Below are positions 13,101-28,100 of a stretch of DNA of 64,000 bases, piece by piece. The position numbers and the translations under genes were made by a program. Every line of letters begins with the position of its first letter. Position 1 is the stretch's first letter. Location: the NCBI GenBank assembly GCA_032718565.1, contig JAVGVS010000096.1, positions 1,468,398 to 1,532,397 of the forward strand, in the 5' to 3' direction. This DNA comes from Distichodus sexfasciatus (taxonomy: Eukaryota > Chordata > Actinopteri > Characiformes > Distichodontidae). The notes under the pieces were generated by a model that was given only the letters and a program-made list of their open reading frames with translations, was not told where the DNA came from and did no database searches.

Positions 13101-16100
13101 TCCCTTTTCCATGCCCGCAGTGCCAACCTTACATGCTTTCCCTGCCTTTAACGGTCACACACACACAATCTCACATACATGCACAAACACACACAGCTCT
13201 GTCTACATCCACTATGAACTCATCTGGTTTTTCAGCGTTGAAGCTCTTTGTTCAGACTCTAAAAGATGAGTGACAATAACCTGCTTTATTTGAATCTGTC
13301 TGAAACGTGTCACTGTCAGAATCAGATAAACGCTTTAAATTTACAACTTATAATGCATAAATACATACAATAAATGCTATAAAAGCTTGGAAGAAATATG
13401 AAAAGTACTCTATTTAAGCATTGAATGACTGTAATAATGTAAGTAAATTTCCCAGAGGCTTTTACTCTTGCTTTCGGAGCCAAAAAATGTTGCACATGGT
13501 ATTATTTTACTTATTATTGCGGTAGTGTCTATAGTATTTCTATGGCCTGATGAATACTGTCATACACCATTACCAGAAGTGAATCTTCTTACTGAACTAT
13601 ACAGTATGACACAAAGTATTGCTGCATTCATAGTCGTAGCCATCCAGTTTTGAAAAGGAGCAGGTAAGTGAAAAACAGAGAAAGCTATTTGTTCTATATA
13701 TCACCAGAAGGCATTTCATGTATGTTAATCACTCCCATATGAGATACAGACTCCCTGCTGCATCACCCTGACTACGCCTAATCTCCTCTCAGTCAAGCTA
13801 ATATGCCACAATTCAGTTATTAGTGGCAAAAAACTGTTGCCATGCCAATGTTTTAAAAATAGTAACACCTTTTCATCACACTTTTCATCTACTTGACCTA
13901 CAGTTTCTTTCAAAATGAGAGAAAACAGTGTGATTGAACAAAGGGGAAAGAATTGGGTAAATGTGATGGAAAATAACCTCACAAGAGAGGACAAGAGATG
14001 TGACTTGAGAAGGTGAAGGTAGGTGGGAAAGTCCCAGAATGCCGTACAGGTGGTAATTCTGTCATAAGTGGGAGCGACTCCAGATCTACCCTTATTGCCT
14101 TCTGGTTTTAGTGCTTTTGGTGTGAGCTGCTCTCATGCTTGTACGAGCTGCCGTCCTCCTCCAGCTGTTCAGTGTGCCTTGGGCACTCAAAATGCATCAC
14201 ACAAACATGCTTGTGGAGCTTTTATGACTTTTTTTTTACGAGAGCCAGTCAGAGACTGGGAGTTTTCAAATGCCATTTTGTGGATGTATGGAAATATGGT
14301 GGTAAATAGTGGACTGTTTTTTTCGGCAAACACAGACGTTAATTGTCTTTTTCAGAAGGATTTATTAGGATTTTTTTGTACACATGGTGTGTGACGGGGT
14401 GTGTGTTTAGGGGTGTCTGTGTTGCTGCTTTTGCAGGCAGGTGTGTATATTTAAACTAATAATCCAGTGCTACAGTTTCCATTGTTCACTGAAGCTCAGC
14501 ATTCAGCACTGGAGTGAACGAAATCAATATCACTCACATTTTAACGGCAGTGGGAACTGTGTTTGCTCTGGCAGCTCCATTATGAACTGATGTCAGTGCA
14601 GTTCAGTTTCAGGTGTGGTGTGTAGTTTTGCTTTCTGTGTTGAAAATTGTTGAAAAAGAATACTGTGGCATGTCTTTGTCTGTTTTTGAGGTGCATATTC
14701 ACTTCGTGTCATGGAGAAAAAATGAACTTGTAACTCTCAGTAATTCCCAGTTCTTGTATTACATATGTGGAACTGTAAAATATAATGTTAGAAAGGCCTT
14801 GCAGTTTGCCCATTTTTGGTCTTAAAACATACTATATGTTATCATTGTAAACCTGAAATCACATCTGTATGTTCATGTGCGTTTTGTAGAATTCTCAGCT
14901 TCTTTGTGTTACACTTTGACAAGCAGTAATAGCAGGTTGGGTTCTTATTGCAAGACAGATGATGGAATGTTCTGAAACTAATGCTAAGCTGAAATTTCGC
15001 TACCATGGCTAAAACAAAATGATTTTACTAGGTCTTATCTTGTAGACTTAAATGCTCAAATTTGAGTATGTATTTCTGCCAATATGGTAGAAAGCTGTGT
15101 CTCGGTAACTTGGAAGGTTGTGATATCTGACGGTGTCAAATTTATTTTTGCATCTTTATTATTATATTTTGTTCATATTATGTTAATCTTACTGTTGTAT
15201 CTAATATCATTATCATAAATTATATGGATAATTTACTGGGAGATCAGTAGGATTTTCAATAATTATGGAATATCAAAGGAGGTAAACGGCTTCAAAATGT
15301 TGTAGTATCAGCTGCTTCAGTAAACATTTTAAAATATGTTATATTCAAATTGAAATAAACATTTATCAAAATGATTTCATTATCCTTCAGAGATTAATAC
15401 AATATTTTCAGATAAGTGTATTAGAAGAGTTAAGAATTCTGAAAATTATATATAATACTGTGTGGGGTTTGGTAGGCTTCATTAGAAAAAGTAGCCACTC
15501 TGAGTTATTTAGTCAAGTCTGTTTTAATCCTCATATTCAAGTTAAATGAAGCAATTTGATTAATCAGTACAGTTCTAGTAAACATAATTGAACGGAAGAC
15601 CTGCATTTTTCTGCTATTGTGAGTAGATTTTAAGTGTTAAGTTCTTAACAGTCAAGTCTTGAACTGGAGCTGGACCACAGACCTGATTTCTTCCTAATAG
15701 GGTTTCCATTACCCTTTGAGCAGTCTGTTGGAACTTTAATGACCTGAATCTCCATGTCAGCACTGTGGGGACTGCAGGAGGGTCAGTTACATGGACACTA
15801 AACCTCAAAGTTTGGGCTTCATTGATAAAGAGACAAACTGCTTGCTTTGTGTGTTTGTCCTGCAGTCTGTACATACCTGCAGAAAGGATGTGGCCATAGG
15901 CTATTTTAACACTGATATAGCATTTTTATTGCAGTTTAATGAATGTATATGAACACTTACAAATGTTATATTTTGATATAAAACTCCAGACTCTATCTTA
16001 AATCCAGTTACTTCGCTTATTCATAGCATTGGTTGACCTTATAGGGCTTTTTATCAAGTCGGAGAGCAATACAGAATATTGTTTTGCTCAATATCAGATT

Positions 16101-19100
16101 ATAAATATGTAAAATAATGTTGAGTGGTATAAATCTTAACAATTGTAATATAAATTGGGCTAAAATAAAATCCTCAATACACTCTTCCCTCTTTCCTCAA
16201 ATAACGCAAAATATAAAGATGTAGATATTATAAATATTAAAAATACTCCAAGTACAAGAAGTTTCTTTTACACAAACAAATAAAGTACAGAATTAAAAAT
16301 GACTTAAAATGAAGTGCAAAAAAGGCGCATTCTTTGGCTTTCCTCCTATTTGAGGACGCATATTGAGGACGCGTAAGATCCAAGGCTCCAGAGTGCGAGC
16401 AAATTGGGTGCACACGCGACCAAAATTCGAACCAGTGAGACATTTTTTTTCCTTTGGTCGCACTGGTTCACCTAGCATTTGGCATAGGGCTGTCAAACGG
16501 TAAAAATAAATAAATAAATAAATGAGATAAAATATCCCGCAATCTAAAGCGAGCGAGAAAGCGCACGCAAGCACGAGAGCGAGAGAGAACCGATCAAAGG
16601 TGGTCCTGCTCCGTGCGCTCTGTGCTCTCGTCCATCTTCCGAAACAAATGCCTCGTGGTGCCTGTCAGTACCCAATCCGTCCCTTCTGCCCGATCGGTTC
16701 CGCGCATGCGCCAGTAAGCGTGGTTTTCGCGCATTTGACGCGACTTGATTACGTCATTTTCGCGGGCGAGGAGCGGACATGGCCAAGAGAGTCTGGCTGT
16801 AGACCTCCTCTGTGGGTAAGTCTCCTCTGTCAGTACGTCTCCTCTTAGGGAAAGGAAATGACCTAATAAATATAACTAAGGTTATGGTTAGGGTTAGGTA
16901 GTTCTTCTTCCTTGTTTAAACCCGCCCCTTCCGTTACGTCATTTCCTTTCCCTCAGAGAACATGTAGTGACAGAGGAGATGTACCCACAGAAGAGGTCTG
17001 CAGCCAGACCCGTCTCGAAATGGCTGCGCTAGGCCGGTATAATCAAAATCTCTCCCGTTGGCCAAATTTATATGGTATGCTATTGATAAATTGTTTTTTT
17101 TTTTATGAAGACATAGGGGCAGTTGGTAAAGTAATGGTTAGGGAGTTCAACCCAAGATCAGAAGGTTGCCAGATCAGATCCCGGACCGGTAAAGGTACCA
17201 CTGAGATACTCATGAGCAAGGTTACCACCCACTTCTATGTGGGCACTGCAAGAAAAAGCCTAAGAACTTTTGCCTTTCGGGTAAAGATGAGTCCGCCAGC
17301 CTCGCTTGCTGCTCATGTGATCTGCACGCTGTTTTTTAAAAATATGTCTGCTCATTTGGTGAAACAGCGAGTGGGATATAACAGCACGGGGGAAGATTGT
17401 AGGTTTAATGAGAGCTCATTAGACAGTCCTGAATATAAAATCTAATTCCAAAATCTGCCATGAGACAGTCTGTGCTTCCGAGCCACGTGAAAGGTAAGCC
17501 ATAGCATTTTATTAGTATATAATTCACCACAGCTAAAAAGGTGTTCAGACCTCAGCTGACACAAGCAACAAATCAAAAAAGGCTAAAATGTAATTTTCTA
17601 TGATTCATCAAAAATTAAAAGTATTATGGTTCAGTAGTCACTCTTAGACAGAGTCAAGTGAGAACAAAGGATTAGGACCAAAGGCTTTGTCTGCTGAACT
17701 CTTTCTTTTTCTTGGCTTGCTGGTATTGGGGAAAAAAACTCTGTAAGGGGTTGTTAAAGCACTCACTTGGTATTGGTGATTGCAGATCAATGTCACCTGA
17801 ATAAGTGCTGACAGTAGCAGCAAGTTTTAGACTCAGAGGGGAAGGGAATAGAGAGTCTGGGCTCTCAATTGATGTGTGTGTGTTTTCTCTCTGTTCCCAG
17901 GAAACCTTGCAGCAGGTGGTGATGATGCCCCTACCTAATGTGCTGGTGCTTGGTCGGACGCCACTCACTGGTAGGTCTGACCCACATGACCCACAGCCGA
18001 ACACTGGGTGAAGATCCACCCTTTATTTTAATCACTCCACAGCCTCCCCTCCTCTCTTTTTCTCTCTTTTTCTGTTCAGTATGTGCAGTACTTAACATCT
18101 GTGAAATTGCACTGTTATCATGTAGTAAACATGCCTGTGGCTAGCAGACACTGGGCATTATTTCCCCAAAATGTTCTTACATTTTTACCATTTAAAATTT
18201 GTTCTTAAAGTTAAGACATTTTAATAATATACGGTTATATAACTATAAAAAATCCAATAAGAATAAATTTTGTTTTAGGAACAGCTGCTGATAGAGGCTC
18301 AGTGTTAATGCATTATTCGTTTTAGATGTTAATACAAGAGGTTGCAATTTGGAGTTGGTGGCTTGCTGTACACTTCATGGGGTGGTGGTTTAGTGGCTTG
18401 AAGACTTCCCTCTCGACCACGAGGTCTTGGGTTTGAATCCTTCCTCCAACAATACCATCACTGAGCAAGATACCATACCATCAAGTTGCTCTCAGAGAAC
18501 CTGTCCCTGAAATTAGGAAAATGGAAGTCCCTGGATAAATGCTAACTGCTGTAAATGTAAATTATATGCACTTCACAAAATCAGGACAGGACTACACACT
18601 GCACAGTCTCATTTTATTAGAACCTTTTGAATGTCCTTGTCCTTATGTTTTAGGTTAAGATCTAACTATCCCGTGCCCACAATATGGGAAGGTAATGACA
18701 ATGCATTCATGCTCCTGTTCCTTCCTTTGCTGTCCTCACGATTTTGGTTTATTCACACTTCATGACTCTTGCTTATGGGCACATGCCCCGGTGTGGTCAC
18801 TAATTAGGGGCTTTGATAGTCCCAGAAAATTTGGCTAAATAGTACTGTGTGAACTCGTCATGAAGCAAGCTATCTCTGTATCACATGGAGTCAATTACCA
18901 TCTTCTCTTGAACAATTCAGACTCTTAAAGTGGGGTGCTAACTGTTCAGTTCTGTCTGTGTGATTTAACAAACACTATTATTACACTACACAGCCATTTT
19001 GTGGCCTCATATAGAGCTGCTGTGAATTGCATTTGGGTCACAGCAATGGGATCCACTTGTAAAAACATAGTCTGCTAAGCTTAATTTGCGACTTTTCTCT

Positions 19101-22100
19101 TTATTGTAATATGCGTATACTCTTGACACAAATATAGTTGTGGACCTGGAGAATCAGTGTTACTCCCTTATGAGACGTAGCTCTGTGGCTCCATCTGAAA
19201 GTAGTTGGCCATGTGGCTTTTATTATGTGGCCATTAGTGCCCGGTGGGGGATGGGAGCATTAGCAGCTCGGCGGGAATCTACCTCAGGCTGCAATGAAGC
19301 AAGCTTCTGATAAACTCTCACCACTCTCCCTCTCTCTCACTCTTAGCTTAACTTCTCTTTTTGTCCCATCCTCTCACTTTGCCACTTTTCGATTTTGTCA
19401 GTCCTTCTCTTATCTTCTCCCACCCTTGCACACCTTCTCTCTGAATCTTTATCTCCTCTTTATGACAAAGAATCCTGTCACTAAACAATCCCGCCATCTC
19501 TGTCTTCCATTTGACCCAGCTTGACCCGCTCACCTGCCTCCGAATGCCCTGACTCAGTGTTCACTCATGCCATGTGTCTGACAGGTGTCCTCTTGGCTTG
19601 TTTTCAGATCAACAAGAGCAACTGGAAAGACTGATCTGAGTCATGACAAGTGTCTTTTAGTCGCGTGTCAGCACGGATGAGGTAGTGTAGGTGAAAGAGA
19701 GACACAGGAATTTTGACAACATTTATTACACTAATTTTGTGATTAGTTTCTTCAACATTTTACATTCCTGAATATTTGATTTATCATAGGACCTTTGTAA
19801 CTTTGAGTATGTAACTAGTGACAACAAGGGATGTAAATCACAAATTTCATCATGATGCAATAATATTTAAATTAAACAATTTGATGTCTGTCAGAAAATC
19901 AGAAAGCCTGCTGTGATACGATTTCGCTTTAATTCGTGAAAGCACAGGTTTTAGGTCTATGTTTTCTGCAATGAATCCCTGATGCTGGAAAGTTCACAGG
20001 ACACCAGCCAGGCCTGTGGAGGATACTGCTGCTGATGAGGTCACCCTGCACACTGGCACACTGGGGACTGTCTTAGCAGATCTAGAGGAAACTTTTTTGT
20101 TTCCGGAGCATTATTAAGCCCTGGGGGTCCCCCTGAGGAGCTGTTTCCTCTTCCTGTTCAACAGTCATTGTTCACAGAAAGGGCTGGGACAGTCTGGGCT
20201 TAGTCACTGTCCGGGTGAACCCGGTGTTTCCTGTGAGGGCAGGAGGCGGTGTAGTAGAGTCCCCCAGATCTGTCATAGCCGAACCCAGTGAGGACAGAAT
20301 TTGTTTGTGGAGGGCTGTTTATATTTCTATTTCTGCATGGTGAAGCAACAGTATTTTTAACAAGCACATGTGGAGAAACTCACTTTAGAATATTCTGTTG
20401 TGTGTTTGAGTGTAGCTGTTTCTTAATATTCAGTGATTAAAAAATATATTCAAAGCATATTTCCACTGCACACTCCCTTCTTTTTTGTGCCTGGGTAGTT
20501 AAAAAGAGTTTCTCAGCATGACTAATTCACATGTTAACTCACCATGTTCTCTTTGCGCCCTACAATGCACAGTTGTTTCCCAGTTTTTTCATCTTTGTAG
20601 TAAGGCAATTTCCTGTAATGCTCATTTCCCTTCTAATAACAAATTAGAACAATCCTTACAAAATGACTAATCTGGTTCCATTTAAGATGATTGTGATTTT
20701 TCTTCACCCTAAACACTTTTATAACAAGATCTCAAGATGACTGTTGCTGTATATCAGATTTAAGAAGCCTCTTATTGGTAGTCTCAGTGTCTGGCAGAGC
20801 TACTGCTGGTGATTTGTGCCATTTTGCTGGCAATCATTAAATGTGGGCTTCAGCAATAGAAAACATCATTTGCTTAATGTTTGCATCCTAAATGCTCATC
20901 TTTTAGTGTCCTTTTTAAGATCAGCACACACTTGCAATTCATTAGAAATGAAATTAATAACCAGCTTTTAAAGAAATAAGTATCATTGACATTTTTGATT
21001 TGCAACACATTTTTTGGAAGTGCATTTTATTCCCCTCTGTTTTACACTGTGATGTGAATTGTGATTATGATATGAATGTTATCATGATTGTAATGCGATT
21101 CTTTTTTGATACAGAAGTTAAATAAATTTTCTGAACTATCCGATCACTTGGTCTTCCCATAGCAGAATATTTTCTACAAATTTTTATCCATATGAAACAT
21201 AGTACATGATGGATATTCAGTTTTCCAAGATTTGTGCTGTGTGATTTGCGATATCTTTTATGAAAAGCTTTGTACAGAAAAATGCAGTGATAGAAAGTGT
21301 TGGCACACCCTCTGTACTTTTTTAATTTTATTCTTCCTTAGTTAAGCAGTTTTAGCTTAACAGGCCCAACATGCTAAGCCGTTTGTTTGTTTGTAGTTGC
21401 CCGCTGACGGAGCTCCTCCACTTCTCTGGCCGAGCGGGCTAATCAGCAGCCCAGTTGGAGGAACCACCTGCCTCCTCCCTGCAAGGGCACAATCCCTCTG
21501 CTTAATTCTGCTGTGTTAACAGTCCAGCCCCCACAACAGCTGCCCGTCTTGGTAGGGGCCAATGTGACGTGGGGGCCTCCCGCCATCCGACAACTCCATG
21601 GATTACTAGGGCCTGCCCTTTTAGCTTAGACTGTGATTGACTGCAGTTTGTGTCCTATTCCCACTTTGACCAGTTGTAAGATTATTCTTGGATTATGGTT
21701 AAATATATGTTTTACTTTGTTTTCAGAACAAGGACTGGCAGAGGTGAACAAGCTGTTGTTGCTGTTGCTGGGATGTGCTGTGCAGGTGAGATCAGACACA
21801 CATTTATACACAAACAGGAGCTACTGTAGCTTTGGGTTGCGTGCTGTTGGCACACGCTTGGATTGAGCTAAGAGGAAAGTGAACTAGCCGCTAACTCTAT
21901 CAGTGTGACAGGTGGCACTGGCTGGCAGAATGCCAGCGTGAACTGTGCAGAAGAGACTGTCTGATCCACGGGAGGTCCAGGCTGCTCTGTCCTAACCCCA
22001 TCACACACACAAACACCCATGTTTTTAGTGGATGAAGTAGACCCACAAAAAGTTTGCTTTCACACAAGTTATAAATATGGCTGTACTAAAAGCCAAAGTG

Positions 22101-25100
22101 CTGTAGCTGAACAGTAAAATGAATCTGCCATATAAAACGTTTCTTTGCACTGATGCTCATCTTCAAACTTTATGCCTAAATCTGCCACTGGCTGCTCAGT
22201 GAACCCATCGATTTTTTTTTTTTTTGAGTTGGCCTCTCAGCCTGGAGCTCCTAAGCTTTTCGCAGCATAGATTTGCATGCATAAAGCTTGAGCATAGAAT
22301 AATTCTAGCTGCAAAGTATAAAGAGAATGTTTACTCCAGCTGTGAACAAAATTGTGTTGATCAGTGTATATTTGCTGCTAGGTGAGATTTTCTCCATTTA
22401 AAGGGCCACTGCCCCACAAAATGCTAATATTGCTAAAAATAAAAATCTGTTGGAATCTTCTTTTACCATGACATGCCAAGGCATCACAATTACCTCTCAT
22501 ACTCTTTAAAATGGTCAGTATTCAGTTAAATTCTTGCCATAAATATTCTGTATTATAAGAGTGGCGTAAGAAGGTGCCCTGCTGAGTTTTTCCGTTCTCA
22601 CAAACGTTTTGCTTCATCTTTCGTTGCAGTGTGAGGATAAGGAGGAGTATATTGAGAGAATCCAGACACTGGACTTTGACACTAAGGCAGCCATCGCGTC
22701 TCACATCCAAGAGGTAAGACGTGGCCTCATAGGCCTGTGAGACAGAGAACAGAGTACCCGCCTTGAGAAGGCCAGCAAGTTTTCGAAATCCGCTTGTTGT
22801 GCTAAAGCTCCACCCTCACACAATTTTGAAAGATACTAGAACCCATTTTGCATAGAACATTCCACCAAACAAAACAGGAATGCTCCAAGCATGTCTTATC
22901 TTTTATATGCTGTAAATGTAAAGACAAAATCTTTATATGACATCTGCAAAACCATAATGCCGATAGATTGCCAACAGAACAGTAAATTCACTGGCTGAAA
23001 AAATGGCAAAAATCCTTTTGTAGTGTAAGTATCTATATAAAAGTTTTGCTGTTTGTAACTGCTTTTCTAACACCATCAAAGTAACCCTTTTGCTGTCCTT
23101 CAAAGGTCACTCACAACCAGGAGAATGTGCTGGACCTTCAGTGGCTGGAGGGTGGAGAGGCTCCGCCCGATGACCTGGACTCTCTTTCCAGAAACCTGGT
23201 CTTCCACCTCAAACGCCTGGTGGACGAGAGAGACGAGCATTTGGAGGTGTGTCATCTGCCTTTGTATAATATCTGAGGGTAAAAATGTATTATATTGTTT
23301 CGTCTGCTATAGCAAGTGTGTGAGTGATGTGTCTGATGTGGTGGTGGTCTAGTGGTTACTTGTTGTGGATTCAAATTCTACCTCCAGCATTACCATCATG
23401 GGGTCCCTGAGCAAGACCTTTAATCCCAAGTTGCTCAAGGAAGACTGTTTCTGAAATTAAGAAAATGGAAGTCGCTCTGGATAAGAGCATCTGCTAAATG
23501 CTGTAAATGTTATAGTTACTAGTAGATGGCAAATGGTAGTGTGGCAAACCTCCACATTCAGTCTACAATGTGTTGTAAAACGTACAAACCTATTTTATAA
23601 TTTTTACCATTACTACACTATTATAGGACAATTTTTTGATGTTTTGATTTTTGTTTGGTTGTTGGAACTAGGTCTGGGCAATGTAATGAGCTGAAGATAT
23701 GAAATTTTTTAATGGATTGTTGGAAAGTAAAATTATTGTGATATATTAATTTGCTCAGTTCCAGCAAACGGAGGTTGCAGTGAGTAATTCCTGTGGATTG
23801 GGATGCATCCTAAAAGCAATCCTCATTGTGATCCTGCTTAGCATCTTTAAAACCTAAAGCAGTTTAGAGTATTTCTTGCACAAAACTTGTGAAGTTGCTT
23901 GAATGCTTGTTCACAAAGCATAGCTTAAAAAGAGTAAATTTACTTAAGTAGTTAAAGCACCTTCTCCTACACTGACATAATTAGCTTTCATTCATTAATG
24001 TTTACATGGTTTTCTTACATTAATGTGTCTATCATTCATTCATTCATTCATTCTCCAAACCACCTAATCCCAATGTTTCTATCATATAGAATTGTTTATT
24101 TGCAAGTATATTTAAATAGATAAATTAGAACATTATAACGTAACTGTACCTCTTTTATAGTAAAATTGGATATGAAAACATACATGCATGTATTGTACAT
24201 GCACATTTAGTCCAAAAATACAGTGATTTGAGTTTTGAGCTATATCGCCCAGCCTTAGTTGGTACTGTATCTTCATATAAAGCCTCAAAATCTCATATTT
24301 GCCCTCTCAAGAGAGACTTCATATGGCTGTTTTGAATGTCCAGTGAGGGTGTAAAGCCTTATGTGGGGTGCTGGTGGACTGTAGGTGATGGTGATTAAAC
24401 CCACCCTTTCCATCGAGTCCCTGCGGCCCCTAGAGGGCATTCCCAGCATCCCCTCCTCCTCTAGGCTTGGATAATGATCTGCAGAGCCCCACTTGTGGCC
24501 AGGCGCTCTTCATTAAAAAACCATTTCTCTCTCGCAATCTCTCTCTCGCCCACTCCCTGACCCCCAAGCACATGCACGCTACGGATTACAGATGTGCTTC
24601 AAGATGACCTTTCTCCCACTTCCTCGGTCATTGCTGGTCACTCACATGGTGAAACCCCTTCTCCTGACCCCACCACCCAAACCCGATGACCGCTTATCCA
24701 GTGCCATCAACCGGGCCTGCGCTCCTGGTCTCTGGTTAACCCAATCATCACGGCCTGCTGCTCCGGCTAGCGTAGCATAACGGCCCTAATCTCCTTTCTC
24801 CCCCACTGATTGGAGACCTCATGCAGAACGAAGGGGAAGAATGCCGCTTATGTTCCCTCCAGCACTCTGCTTTTCTGTCTTCACTGTATGTACCCAGTGT
24901 GTGTTGGTCCACTCATAAACGCCCGCCTTTATGTCCTCTCATGATCTGCCACGTGTTCCACTGGCGCAAACAAAAATATGTAGGTCGCGCCAAATATAGG
25001 ATATTAAAAAAAAAAAAGAAAAGTCTGATGTTTTGGGTCGAGTTACAATAAAACTTGACTGGATTTCTTGTTGCACAGGTTTTTTTTTCCATGTAATTCT

Positions 25101-28100
25101 ACTTCTCTTAAGACTCTTTTTGTGTTTTCAGACCATTGTGGAGCTGACACAGGAGCGGGACTGTGGCCACTACTCACCCCCTGCACCCTGCGCCCGCTCA
25201 CCCAACGATTCCCCTGGGATGCGGCGTACCGAGAGCCGACAGCACCTTTCTGTGGAGCTGGCAGATGCTAAAGCCAAGATCCGGCGCCTCCGACAGGAGC
25301 TGTGAGTGCAGACAACACCTCAGCCTAACCTAAACAAACCTGATGTTTAGGTTAGGTTTAAATCACTGAATGTTGCTTCACAAAGTTCTGCAGAGCCTAT
25401 AAATATAGTAAGCCACACTTAGGGTTGTAGACCTGTACATTTAGTCACGTTCTTTGTGCCTCTTCCCCATTTCAAAGCAAAACGAGTTGGAGTTTTGCAC
25501 TTGCATGTTGCCTTTACTATGTGAGCACCCATTTTTATACTTATCTATTCTTGCTTCTCAAGCAAAAAAGTGAAGAAAAAAAAAGTGTTTTAAGAGTTTT
25601 ATCGGGGGCAATGGTAGCCTAAAGGTTATGTAATTGTTTCTTTTATCAAATGGTTGTTGGTTTAAATCACAAACAAGAAATGTAAAAATAGTAAAATACT
25701 GCTCCATGGATGCTATCACTGTTGGGGAGATTAACTTTAAATGGTAGCTTTTCAAGCTCCAAATTACATATGATTAAAAACTGCATTGCATAAGTAGCTT
25801 CTTCATCCAAGCCTTTTCACAGTCCCCAGATTTTTGACTCAATCTTTACCAACTTGGACGTCATCTTGCGACTCTCTTGTGGCTGCTAAGAGAGTGTTTT
25901 GATTATTTGACTGTGTGTTGTGTGGGCATGGTATCCTATAAGATGACGGGTTTGTGCCTGTGTCCACCAAATGCGTTTTTTGCACTGAGAGCGGTCAAAA
26001 ACTTCCCTTTTTGTTGCGAAAGTTACGAAGAAAAAAACTTGCCACTTGCGCGCTCGTTCCTGTTTCATGTAAACATGATAGTGTGTTCTTTTGAGATCGG
26101 TAGTTTACACAATAAGATTATCTTTAGAATGGAGAGAAATCATAAAGATTTTTGTTGGTCTTTGCAGCCAGCAACTCGACACCTTGAGTGTCCGCCGGTA
26201 GACTTCTTCATTGTGATTCCTGCACTAGCACTTGTAAGAAAACATGGCGGATCAGTTAAGGGAGAAATCTAAATGGCTCGTTAAAGCACGCGATTTCTGA
26301 CATTCGTAAATTAATACTAACACAATTCACAATTTTTTATCAAAGTTAGTGTGTATAGAGGCAGTACAGACCCAAATGGATGTCAGAAACAGACAGACAG
26401 ACAGAAAAAGTGTTGTTGTTTTTTTCATAACATGGGCCCACACAAATTTTAGTTAGCTACTCCACAGTGTTGAACTACCTACTGTATCTGTTCTCCTGTC
26501 TCCTGTTTTGCACAGATGAGATAAATGCAGAAGTCCCATTTCCTTGGTCCGCTTTGTGGCGTGCTGTGGTGTTCACAGTGACAAATAATTACACATTTTT
26601 ATCTGAATTAGGGTTGGTCACATTTAGTCTCATTTGCTTCATCTGTAAAACACAATAATGTAAGCTTTTGAGTCAGGGCCCAAAATTCATTGCTCAAAGC
26701 ATATTTAATGATTCCTCCCAACAACACCCAGCCTCATACTGTAAGAGCAGAGTGTTGGGGCTTTTTGCAGGCTTGTAAATAATTTAACTTCCACGTTAAG
26801 AGTACATTAACCTTGAGAGACAATACACAGTGGTGTGATTTACGGGCAGCGGCCACTCAGATGGAGAAGCTGTGTTGAAATGAGGGGAAGTTGCTTTAAG
26901 TGCAGTGTAGCCAGATTTTCATGTAGGTGTCTGAAAGCTTATGAGGAATATGGATTTGTTATTACTATGACACAGCTTGTATTTACTTTCATGCAAAAGC
27001 CCTAAACTAATGTTAGACAAAATGGTTCTGTCATCCGCAAACCAATGCTAGAGACTATGGAAATAATGACATTGTGATCTTCTATAAAAGGGTATAACTG
27101 ATTATCCGTGATTCAAGTGTTTTAAATACATATATGTATAAACAAGACAGCATTTTGAAGATTATGACAGATGAGCTCAGCACATGTTTAAAAAGTGGAC
27201 ATAACTTGTCATTTATTTATAGCCCTGCAAAATTTCTTAAGGTCCGCATTCATCATCTGCCAGAGCTCAACCAGTCTGCTAATTGGCAGCTTCTGGACTA
27301 CATAAAGTGTTTTGAATTTCAAGAGGTTTGAGATGAATAGTGAATGGTAATTTATTCCGGCCACCTCCCTGTTAGCCTTGGGGATCTGACACGCATGATT
27401 CAAGTTTATCTTAGATGCTGCTAGCCTAGTTTTGCTCTGACCCTGATGCGCTGATATCTGCATAGTGAGGAATGAGCTTGCAACGCAGCATTTGAGGGAT
27501 GAGGGGTCTGGCTCCTGACTCAGGATCAGATGTCTGGGGATTTGGCCCAGATCAGATGATAATCTAGAATGTCGGATATTCTTCAAGCGTCTTTGACCTA
27601 CTTGTGGAGTTTTTGCATGCCCTTATCCAAAAGCAGAGTCCAGATTATCACTGCATACACCTCATTTTCTTGTTTTTTGTCTATATGTCCATTAGGAACT
27701 GGCATCAAGCTTAATTTGTGCAAAATGTGAATGATGCATGAACATTGTTGTTTGTATGCATTGTGCACTTACTTGTCTGCACACTGTTTCCCTTTGCATA
27801 GCTTTTAAAACTTGAAGAGCATGTGACTCACTCATCCACACCCCATTTTAAGTCTTTAAGAGGTTTTATCTTCACGCCTTCCCTGGGGTTATTCCTGTGC
27901 CACTCTCTCCTATTTACTTTGCTTCCAGATCTTTGCAGAGCAACTGTGACTGCGCCTACTCTACAAAGTGCTAAGACAATAAAATTCCGCTCAAGTAAAT
28001 TAAACAAACCCTGCTTGGGAGTCCTTTGAATTTCCAAGCTCTAACGCTGGCAAAGCCAGCGCTAAGTCTCTAACCAGGACAGTGACAAATCAACTTTGTA

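Larger units (their letters stand above)
5260..17900 (+). other. 12.6-kb ccdc88a intron loaded with transposons
   Basis: Holds a dispersed repeat (6,505-6,965), a PIF/Harbinger relic with nested insertions (7,079-10,424), two SINE copies, an (AAAT)n run near 16,507 and a fold-back element (16,787-17,012). A GC-rich patch near 16,560-16,800 contains an NRF1-like palindrome. The stretches 10,430-12,420 and 12,600-16,300 show no gene or clear repeat. Confidence 0.8.
23247..25131 (+). other. ccdc88a intron
   Basis: Contains a type-A SINE (23,336-23,512), a MITE with target duplication (23,669-24,257) and an (ATTC)n run near 24,031. The stretch 24,340-25,100 shows no recognisable gene or repeat. 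Confidence 0.75.

Noticed and set aside
16912..17445. 177-codon open frame on the + strand.
   Set aside because: It runs through the fold-back element and a SINE and has no recognisable protein features.
25877..26272. 131-codon open frame on the + strand in an intron.
   Set aside because: No family resemblance, no splice context and intron-like composition.
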